Assembly (NCBI GenBank): GCA_016800925.1
Contig: JABCPU010000951.1
Coordinates: forward strand, 1-20,433
Length of the DNA: 20,433 bases
Direction: 5' to 3'
From: Suillus spraguei
Taxonomy: Eukaryota > Basidiomycota > Agaricomycetes > Boletales > Suillaceae
The number at the start of each line of letters is the position of its first letter. The first letter of the stretch is position 1. Below are positions 1 to 8,000 of this stretch, piece after piece. Position numbers and translations under genes: made by a program. A model generated the notes under the pieces. The model did not search any database. It had not been told where the DNA came from and saw nothing but the letters and a program-made list of their open reading frames with translations.

Positions 1-20
1 GCTGTACTTCCTCTCCGCAG

Positions 21-1389
21 TGCACTCCCATGGTCTTGTTCATGGCAATCTTTCTGGTGTAAGGATGATTCCCATTGAATTCACAAATCGTTCTAATATA
101 TGTCTGAAGAATCACGTGCTAGTAGATGCCCTTGGCAGAGCCAGTCTAGCAGACCCTGGTCTTGGTGTGTTAGTTCCAGAAATCTTAGGCATGTCATACT
201 TTCGCCAGTCAACATCTGGCGCTATACGCTTTGCTGCCCCCGAACTTTTCAAAAAGTCCAGTCATGGAGAAGTGCCCCTGCCAACTATATCCTGCGATAA
301 TTATTCACTGGGCAGTATCATTTACTTTGTAAGTCTGTTACCACGCAAATACGCACCTTGTCAATAAATTATGCAGGTCCTTTCGGGCTCTCTGCCATAT
401 TCCACCTTGAAGGACAGTGGCGTGCTTGTCGAGTTACTTCTAGGAGTCGCCCCAGCATCACCTTCTGACTCAGACAAATCTATCACTCGGGAGCAATGGC
501 AGTTCATCCAAGGGTGTTGGTCAGAGACCCCAAAAAATCGCAGGACGACGAACGAAGCTCTCGAGTTTGTAGATGTTAATCTCGCTCTCTATGTCCCTTT
601 CAGGGCTATATCCTTGACTACAACGGAAATGCACTCGAGGTCGAGCAAGACAGATAGCTCAAAGCCTCGATTAGTTTTGAGCCGCCGAGATTTCTCTCCG
701 GGTGACACATTACCTCCAGGCTAGTTTATTCGGCTACCGTTATCACGGCTGAGATTGACTTCTTTCCAGATATACAGGCGAGTTTGGCAGTCGGTTTGCG
801 TCGCTCGCGGAATCCTGCGAAAGCTGCTGAGGTGCGCGGAAAGTAACACGTACTGCTGTTTCTCATTCCCAGGCTCAGGCTGCTGTATCTGTCATTTTAA
901 ATGACATTTTTGACATAAGTCATGTCGTACCTCAGTGGAATTCGAAGGAAACAGAACACGCAGTAATTAGTCATGCATATCATGTTCTTGTCGAAGATAT
1001 CAAGATGATTAACGAGGCATTACAAGTATTGCAAACAAGCAACCCGAAGTGTGTGCTCATTCCTGCGAAATGCTAACGGGTCTGTCCTAATGCATAGCAG
1101 TGCGGTAGAAAGGTCCCTTGGTACTCTTCGCTTAACAGTGCAACAATTATTATTTGACGACAGACGGAAACAACGAGCACCGCGCGCCACTTTCCTGATG
1201 ATTGTCTCCAAGCTGCAGGCCTTTTTGGACGATCTTTGGAAGGAACTTTACGGAAACAGAGAGAAGTTGTCGAGTCCATTCTGGGAATGGTTCGAGAAGT
1301 GGATGGCGATGATGAGAGCATGGGATAATTCACAATCAGAAACTGCTGTTCAGAATACTGCTACGTGCTTGCGATCTATCCTGTCTTGA
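21..1389 (+). CDS. Pseudokinase-like protein with helical C-terminal tail (5' end outside window)
   Basis: Proposed exons are 21-58, 110-328, 377-701, 770-831, 873-1048 and 1101-1389. Exon 1 follows a pyrimidine-rich acceptor ending at 20. Removing the 51-bp intron 59-109 (CTAAT branch point) joins HGNLSG to NHVLVD, the kinase catalytic loop. Next come ALGRASLADPGL (DFG region), RFAAPEL (APE region), CDNYSLGS (subdomain IX) and CWSETPKNRR (subdomain XI). Catalytic Asp of HRD/HGD is Asn and DFG reads DPG, so catalysis is doubtful (inference from kinase family rules). Intron 329-376 is phase 0. Later introns (702-769, 832-872, 1049-1100) keep frame into a helix-rich tail of about 175 residues that I do not recognise. 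The 41-bp intron 832-872 is short, so the tail is less certain; without it the protein would stop at 722-724. Start and kinase N-lobe are outside the window. Confidence 0.78.
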
Positions 1390-1660
1390 CATTAGTAGCA
1401 TCACGATTTTCGGATGGGACTCAATAACTGATCTCCTGCTTGTAGATTATCAGATGCATCACCCGCATAATCAATGGAAATAAGTGTATCATTCGTTGTC
1501 TACTACTCGCAGGATGTGAACATGTCAATCCTCCTTTGAGCTCGAGCCATGCAGCCATGCTAATCTTTCGGCAAGCATGTTACCATTCAACTGACGTTTT
1601 TTTTTTCTTTTTTTGGAATTGTCATTCTACATATATCAAGCACGAGTTACCGCCGGCCTC
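1390..1660. other. Intergenic / 3' flank with T-rich tract
   Basis: This stretch follows the stop of the pseudokinase model and precedes the tandem helicase repeats. It contains a nearly pure T run at about 1599-1615. A short open frame follows an acceptor-like CTTGTAG near 1447 and runs to about 1736, but it shows no family motif and runs through the T tract, so I do not call it a gene. Confidence 0.5.
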
Positions 1661-2358
1661 GGGCGCAATTGTGTCCACGTTTTTGCGGCTCTTCCCGTGC
1701 ACAACATTCGTCGATCGCATTGCTCTGAACTCATAGCAGCTTCACAAACTTTGAGGACGCCATTAACTTACTCTTCCATTCATCGCCCTTTTTCCTCTCT
1801 ATATCTACGTTGACAAATTCAATGACAGAATTCTAGACAAATTACCAAGTGATTTTCATAAGTTTTCACAAACAGACATGAAGCACACACGCCACTCACA
1901 ACACAAAACATATTCTTACTTTAGTTCAGACAATCTGAAGGAACTCCATCGAAGGCGCCGAAACACACACCCGACTACCTTACAATGCTAACTCATCCCG
2001 GAGTGCCTCCTTACCGCCTGGATTTGACCAACTGCGTGTATACCATTCAATGAAACCTCTGTAGAAAAAGGATTGGTTATAAAAGCGCGCGCGCACATAG
2101 TGGCTCTACAGTGTTGTTTGGTTGAAGTCCAGTTCATCAATACATTCGAGAGCCACTGCATTCCCCACATTAACTTTACGTTCCATCCGAATTGTTCATT
2201 GTGGACGGTAAACCGGAGACAGTTTCTTTTGCGACCTGCGTATGCCACCACATTTAACGGGTGTCAAGGGTCAATGCTAGCGCGCGCTGCACTCAACCTT
2301 CGAACGGATCTTTGTGGTCACGGTCAATTGTACTCAGCTTTGTCGAGAGTGAGAACGT
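1661..2358 (+). repeat. Tandem repeat unit A (about 700 bp), Helitron helicase 3' end
   Basis: Unit A begins GGGCGCAATTGTGTC and ends CGAGAGTGAGAACGT. The same start recurs at 2366 and the same end at 3043-3057, so the two units lie head to tail with a period of about 700 bp. Shared blocks along the length include the ATAGCAGC..CAAACTTTGAGGAC segment, the ACAGACATGAAGCACACAC segment and the whole helicase-coding stretch. The copies have diverged by many substitutions and small indels, so the duplication is not recent. Confidence 0.85.
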
Positions 2359-2359
2359 G
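1980..2359 (+). pseudogene. Helitron-type Pif1 helicase C-terminal fragment, copy A
   Basis: Broken reading frames give TMLTHPGVPPYRLDL (from about 1985), corresponding to the conserved PSGxPxHxLxLK-like block before motif IV of Helitron Pif1 helicases. Further on come VNRRQFLLRPAYATTFNGCQG (motif V) and GHGQLYSALSRVRT (motif VI, 2320-2357). At least one frameshift and a stop (CAATGA at about 2048) separate the blocks, and motifs I-III are absent. The frame ends at the repeat junction instead of a normal C-terminus. It is a transposon relic, not an active helicase. Confidence 0.85.
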
Positions 2360-2365
2360 AGCCTT

Positions 2366-3057
2366 GGGCGCAATTGTGTCTACCACGTCATAGTCTCATA
2401 GCAGCCACTACAAACTTTGAGGACACCATTAACTTTCTCTTCCCACAAGACGTCGTTAAGACACTGATACCTGTCTTCATCGCTCATTCCTTTCCCCTCC
2501 GAATTCCAATGACGCAATTCTAGACAAATTATCAGGCGATTATCGTAAGTTTCGCAAACAGACATGAAGCACACACGTCACTCATAACATAAAACAGATT
2601 CTTACTTTGGTTCGGAGGCAACCTGAAGGAATCCGAACACGCTCCATTGAACGCGCCAGAACACACCCAACTACCTTGCAATGCTAAACCATCCAGGAGT
2701 GCCTCCTCATCGCCTGGATTTGAAACAACACTGCTTGTGCGCCATTCAACGAAACCTATCCGTAAAAAATGATTGGTCAGAAATGCGCGGATGCACATAG
2801 CGGCTCTACATCGTCGTTTCATTGAAGTCCAACTCATTATACATTCGAGAGCCACTGCATTCTCCGCGCTAACATTGCGTTCCATCCAAATTGTTCTTCA
2901 TGGATGGTAAATCGAAGACAGTTTCCCTTGCGGCCTGCGTATGCAACCGCATTTAACGGGTGCCAAGGGTTAACGCTGGCGCGCACCGTAGTCGACCTCC
3001 GAACAGATCTTTTTGGTCACGGTCAATTGTACACAGCTTTGCCGAGAGTGAGAACGT
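2366..3057 (+). repeat. Tandem repeat unit B (about 690 bp), Helitron helicase 3' end
   Basis: This is the second head-to-tail copy of the 1661-2358 unit, starting GGGCGCAATTGTGTC and ending CGAGAGTGAGAACGT. Between the units lie only seven bases. The offset changes from about 705 at the start to 699 at the end, which reflects small indels. Confidence 0.85.
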
Positions 3058-3122
3058 CAAGAGACACAGGACAATACGAACATTGTATTTCCTCAATTAC
3101 TATTATAAACATCAATGCGTAG
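2675..3122 (+). pseudogene. Helitron-type Pif1 helicase C-terminal fragment, copy B
   Basis: The frame LAMLNHPGVPPHRLDLKQ (from about 2675) matches copy A. After a frameshift near 2765, LVRNARMHIAALHRRFIEVQL is readable, the region between motifs IV and V. Then comes VNRRQFPLRPAYATAFNGCQG (motif V) and GHGQLYTALPRVRT (motif VI; the usual ALSR serine is proline). Past 3057 the frame continues into sequence that does not look like a helicase tail and stops at 3122. Compared with the copy near 19430, the true C-terminus has been replaced. Confidence 0.85.
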
Positions 3123-3147
3123 TACATATCATTGTGTTTACATGGCA

Positions 3148-3860
3148 CCGACCGAAGGGGTGTCCTTGTATTTATGAAAATTGGTATAAGTTGAAATGTG
3201 AGGGTATCAAGAAACAATGGTATCTACTCAGAGGGAAAGGGAAGTACCGTATGTCCAGTTGTAAATCCTTAAGTATGCGATTCTGTCTTGTCTAGACAGG
3301 TTTGTCCCAAATAGTGTCTTCACTTGGTTTGGGGTGCGCTTCTATGTTGCCCAGGTTCCTGGCGCTGCCCTGCACTGAGCCCGGGGCTAGCACAATGCAT
3401 AACGCATCTTCCGAGAGCTTTCACCGGCAGGGAGCTGTGTGACTAAATCATGGACTGCCCTGTTGAGCGCCCTTTCTGGTCCTCGGTCCGTGGGGCGGCG
3501 GTAGCTTCGCGTGGAGACTTGAGCCTCCGTGAAGCCATATTTTGTTCCCAGTTTTTCCCGCGCAGCGTTGACAAGACTTCGTCTTTCAATTATCAGAATT
3601 TTGTCACGGTTCTGCAGTGAAATCATCAAATTTTGAAACAACATAACAAATTAGGGTCGCTTACCTGTGTGACCTGTATTTCAAGTCGTTTCCCCTCCTC
3701 CTCAAGCCGCTCAACCTTCTCCTCCAGCTCTTTGATTTTTTTCTTCTGCTGCTTATTTTCTGCCTCCAGCCCTTTGATCTCCCTCTTCAGCTGCCTATTC
3801 TCCTCGTCAAGTCTGCCAAACTCAGCCTGGCTCTCGTTTCTGTACTTCATGTGCGCACAT
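3148..3860. repeat. Long direct repeat, copy 1
   Basis: From GACCGAAGG at about 3150 through the coiled-coil gene this sequence recurs from about 19742 to the window end, in the same orientation and with high similarity. Identical blocks include GTATCTACTCAGAGGGAAAG, TTGCCCAGGTTCCTGGC and CAACATAACAAATTAGGGTC. In both copies a helicase C-terminal fragment lies just upstream on the plus strand. Confidence 0.9.
3287..3300. other. Palindrome CTTGTCTAGACAGG (imperfect copy)
   Basis: The core TGTCTAGACA is a perfect 10-bp palindrome. The copy at 19870-19883 extends to a perfect 14-bp palindrome. It lies between the helicase relic and the coiled-coil gene in both repeat copies. It could be a terminal hairpin or a binding site; the sequence does not decide. 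Confidence 0.6.
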
Positions 3861-4043
3861 CCAAGTCAGTTGAATATGAATATGTTGGCACAATGAGTTT
3901 TAAACTTACTCTTTGCACCTTGCACCTTCAGCTCCCTAGCCTCTTCGTCACGTGCCTTAGCCTCTTCGTCGCGTGCCTGTTTGCTACCTTCAAACTGTCG
4001 TCGTAAACAATTCCAGCGCCTGCTCTAGTTGCGTGACATCCAT
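3387..4043 (-). pseudogene. Coiled-coil protein of unknown function, repeat copy 1, frame broken near the start
   Basis: Exon 3 (3611-3387) and exon 2 (about 3846-3665) are joined by a clear 53-bp phase-0 intron (3612-3664, GTAAGC..CTGCAG). Exon 2 encodes a charged coiled coil (LDEENRQLKREIKGLEAEN, then KKIKELEEKVERLEEEGKRL). Exon 3 encodes a compact basic domain (NRDKILIIERRSLVNAAREK .. YGFTEAQVSTRSYRRPTDRG .. RKMRYALC stop) that I do not recognise. A likely first exon starts MDVTQLEQALE at 4043, but one extra base at about 4010 shifts the frame; the other frame then reads LRRQFEGSKQARDEEAKARD. The intron between exons 1 and 2 (about 3850-3910) is not resolved. The gene points toward the upstream helicase relic (tail to tail). 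It may be a captured or transposon-borne gene; copy 2 is more decayed. Confidence 0.65.
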
Positions 4044-4049
4044 TGTAAA

Positions 4050-4690
4050 GAAAAACAGGTTTTGGGGGGAGACGTAAATGGGCGAGAAAGTATGTTTTGT
4101 GAAATGGGCGAGACAGAGGACGTGCCAGTGATAGGAGGCTCACGTTCGAATAACCGGCACAATTACTAAGCATAAACCGGTACAGTTATCATTGAAACAT
4201 TACAGGTCAGTGAAACACATCCTCATTTACTCAATAACACAAAATACAAGTCTCAAATTATTGATACATATATAACTCACCAAGCCAAAGTCTGACCAGA
4301 TCAAGGTGAAATGACTCACGAGACCATGAGAGATTCTATAGCCTATAGGGCTAAGGACAGTCTGGGCACGCTTTAAAGTGACAGCCTTCCCTCTATCATT
4401 ATTGGGTATAGTTGAATGCACTGATGCGGTGAGATCAAACCTCTTTTCCCAGTCGGCCCTACATAAACTAGTGGGCTTGTGCGATCCAGCATGACGTGGG
4501 CAAGGGTGCGCACTGCTAATACTTACTGGTAATGGGGCTGGTCCAGAATATTTCCATTCAGATCGATGACTGAGCATGAACGAACACAGCCTCGGGCTTG
4601 GATCTTTTGCCTGCTTATTTTGAATTTCGAGTGACCCGTTCACTCAGGTCATATCTGCGGTCATTAAAGATCAGCTGATGTATAAAGAGG
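4050..4690. other. Decayed region with one exon-like minus-strand frame
   Basis: No complete gene is visible. On the minus strand, about 4460-4345 is open and protein-like: ADWEKRFDLTASVHSTIP, then GKAVTLKRAQTVLSPIGYRI, followed by a consensus donor (GTGAGT) at about 4322. A GTAAGT donor-like site is at about 4525. I recognise no family. It may be an orphaned exon of a degraded gene or of transposon cargo. The 4050-4230 part holds the upstream flank of the coiled-coil gene, with nothing else evident. Confidence 0.35.
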
Positions 4691-4694
4691 GTCA

Positions 4695-4860
4695 AACGTA
4701 CTCGTGTGTTTCCATTGCAGGACATGCACAGTGCTATGGCTTTAAGTAGTACTTCAAGTTCCTCGGGTGCATTCAGCACAGCGGTATCATCCTCGTCCAG
4801 GATATGCGAAATAAACTTTGTGGTGCTCAGGAAAGGCGAGAGTGATGTGACAGAGCGATA
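4695..4860 (-). pseudogene. Orphan exon fragment resembling the PARP-UBC linker
   Basis: The minus strand reads HILDEDDTAVLNAPEELEV at about 4805-4750. This resembles PPHIDEDDSAVFNAPDEEEV in the linker between the PARP and UBC domains of the neighbouring gene (about 6205-6150), at protein and nucleotide level. The frame goes on as LLKAIALCMSCNGNTR and meets a donor (GTACGT) and a 47-bp intron-like segment with a GCTGAT branch and CGCAG acceptor. Flanking sequence does not continue the similarity. It could be a decayed paralogous fragment, or a different gene that shares an acidic motif. Confidence 0.45.
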
Positions 4861-5097
4861 AGGAAACTGATGCGGCGACTGACTACAGCCAGAAGTGCAC
4901 AAAACGGTTCAGGAAGTAGTAAGTACTATATCCCCAGCCCAGAATCCCATATCTCATGCTCTTGTCCAGCGGAAAAAGCTGCTGTACGCATTTCAGCGAT
5001 TACTGTCAGAAGACCGAAGGTATTCAGTCGGTCCAATACATTCACGATTTACAACACAATTACAAAGAACATACACACAAGTCTGTCCGTGCTCCGA

Positions 5098-8000
5098 TCA
5101 CTTCAACCCCAGGTGACGAGTCTTTCCATTTCCTTCGCATTTGCGACTGAAAGCAATATCGTTTAAAGGCACGATGGAAGAACAAAGGACCAACGTACCT
5201 TCCAACCATGATAGCTGCCGCTCTTGTGTACCCTGACAATGCCTCCTGTGGATGATACGGTCTTCAAAAAAGTCAGAATTCAAATCCTCTATCTAGCAGG
5301 CGATAAAACATACTGTTCCCAATTTTGGGCTAGCCGGGCAGGTTTGGGTCAGTGCTCGAGATGGCGAGTTTGATTTGTAAGAGCACAGATGCGATACTGT
5401 GAGGGATGTCAGATCAGCGTGAATGATACCTCGCGAGGTACACACTTGTAACTTGGAAGCCATCCTAAATGCACGTCAGTACATGCTATCAGGATCGCAT
5501 TGACAGTCGCAACTCACCAGCTGAAGTTAGAAGATCCATGCAGATAGAGCCCCCTACATCAATATCACTAAGTCTGTGCGTAACAATAACTCTTCAGCGA
5601 TGCTCACCAACAGTAATGTGACCACCTCCGCCCTAGACATCAAAAGTCAGCTACATCGAGTATTTGAATCATTCAGATTGTACCTGCATGAAAGGAAGGA
5701 ACCGAGGCATCACGAGTCTAAAGAACGGAGGAGAATGAGGGAATGTCGGCGGGAAACGTATCTCGAAACAAGAGAATTCACACCCCTTTTAGAAAGAATC
5801 TGTGAGCATAGTCAACTCTATGATACGCAGCACAAGCTCACTTAGACTCCAAATCCTTCGCGATAGGCAGGTCAGGGTCAAACGAGTGCATCTCCACCAC
5901 CCACTGGAACAAGTTCTCATTGAACTCTGGAGGCATGTACCATCCCAAAGTAGCAAGTGACGCCGCGCCCCCCTGTTCTTTCATCATCGCCCTGAACTCT
6001 TTCTGTAGCGCCATCGTTGCTCCTGGGGTTGAATCGACAGGCGGAGGCAACAAGAGGTCAATATTCGTCTGCACCCAATTCGCATCATGTTCCCAATCTC
6101 GATTCGGTTTTCCGTTGACATGTGGTGCGAAGCTCTTTTGCTTTACTTCCTCTTCATCAGGTGCGTTAAACACAGCGCTGTCATCCTCATCAATATGAGG
6201 AGGGACGTATGCCTCTTGGCAAAGCCCGAGAAGTTTCTCGAGTTTGTAAGAAGGCTGTGGTATTTCGACTTTGGCATTCGAGAGTAAGGGACGACGATTT
6301 GGATCGTGTTTAATAAAAGGAACATTTTGTACCTTTGACTTGGTGGTGGGGATGTGGGTGTCGACGATACCATTAGAGTATGAGTTATCGGTTGTATTGA
6401 CTAGCAAGTATCGACTACAAGCAGACCGTCAGCCTTTTATAACTGAATTGAAGGATGTCACTCACCACATAATCCATTCCGTTTGCTTGACCACGTAATA
6501 CGGGTGATGTGAGGTAAATTTTTGTGGGAGATTGATGATCTCCGCGAGAGCTACGCAGGCTGAAGGGGCGATCGCGCTATTTTTCCAACACTGTGAGCTG
6601 ACCGTAGCATAGGATCCCATCGAAACTGTGCCGTCTTTGGCGAAGTAGACACCTGAACAGAATAAGATAGGTTGTTAACGATTATGAGATCGTCTACTCA
6701 CCATCTCCGTAGGCCCGGCCATGTGCCACAGTCTTATACCACAGTCCGTGCCGTATGATCTATCGAATATCTCAGTGGTATCTTTCGGAGATGTCTCAGG
6801 TGACTTACGGAGTGCCAGTTTTTCAAAGGAGACCCATGGAAAGCCTGGAATATCGCATCAGAAGGATTGCCATTACGAAAGTGTAAAGAAACATACGTAG
6901 AGGGTGGGGTAATTCTTCGCATTAGAATCCACGTGTATTTCCTGTTCTAAGGCATGTTTGAACTTCGCTTCTTTATCAGGGGCACCGACCATGAAGCGGA
7001 ACTGTCGCCACTGCGAGCCTATACCATCACCGAATTAACAAATGAACTGGAAGGGAGCGAATCGCAAGGACCTATGTTCTGCATTCGATCTTCCTCTTCA
7101 GTCAACTCTTGTAGGTGTGCCGTGCAAGAAGCGACACACCTAGGGAGATTTAAATTAGGCCAATGACTCAAACGCAAGAGACGTACCAACGTAAGATGGA
7201 CCATGCAGCGGGCAAGATACTGAGGTCCATGTCCTTCAATTTCGGCTTGTTAGTCCCTGAAGCAACTTTCTTCTTAAGGTGTTTCTTCATGTCCTGAATC
7301 TGATTTACTTGAACATTAGCTTCGGTAATGACGAGAGACATTCGAACCGGAGGTAGTGTATTGATAAGTTGCACGATTGCGATACGCATTTCATTGACAG
7401 CCAAGCTATCGAAGTCGCGCATACGATTGTCATGGACGGGGTCTGGAACCTTCAATAATAAGCCACGCGGGAGGGGCTCATCAAGAACTTGTTCTGCCGC
7501 AGCAACGTAAGCGAGGGAAACCAAGAGATCTACCATCTCAGTGTTCTTGCAGATATCATACTGAACGAGTCATTAAGCAAAAGATGGTAATTCAAGTGAA
7601 AAGTCGCTAACCTCTAAGGAAGGCCCAAAGTTGAGGCTATAGTATTGGTATGCACACAAACCAGAGTTGCAAACATAAGGCTTTAGCGCCTCGAATGCGG
7701 TATTGAGTTTCTTGTGACAGACGACACAATAACGATTGCAAAGCTGTTCTCAAATCAGTGTAGACCCAAGTAACCATCTCAATGGTACTAACTGTGAATC
7801 GACGGAGAAGGTACGCAAATGCAGTCTCGAGTAAGTTGATGTGACCGTCTTGATTTTGCAAGGGATCATGCGGTAAGTAGCGAGAGCCAACTAGACGTTG
7901 CTCCTCCTCCTCAGCTTCACAAAGTTCCTAGAAATAGAACAATGATGAATAGATGACAGTCACTTATGTCGGTCTGAAATGCACCTCCTGCATTTCGTTC

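Noticed and set aside
1447..1736. Open frame after an acceptor-like CTTGTAG, as a possible further exon of the pseudokinase gene
   Set aside because: The joining phase would need a donor I cannot find, and the frame runs through a T tract.
4125..4165. GTTCGAATA resembling a tRNA B box
   Set aside because: No A box at the right distance and no acceptor or anticodon stems could be paired.
4870..5166. Overlapping plus-strand frames of 64-98 codons
   Set aside because: They overlap the 3' end of the PARP-UBC gene and a decayed flank; no motif supports coding on this strand.
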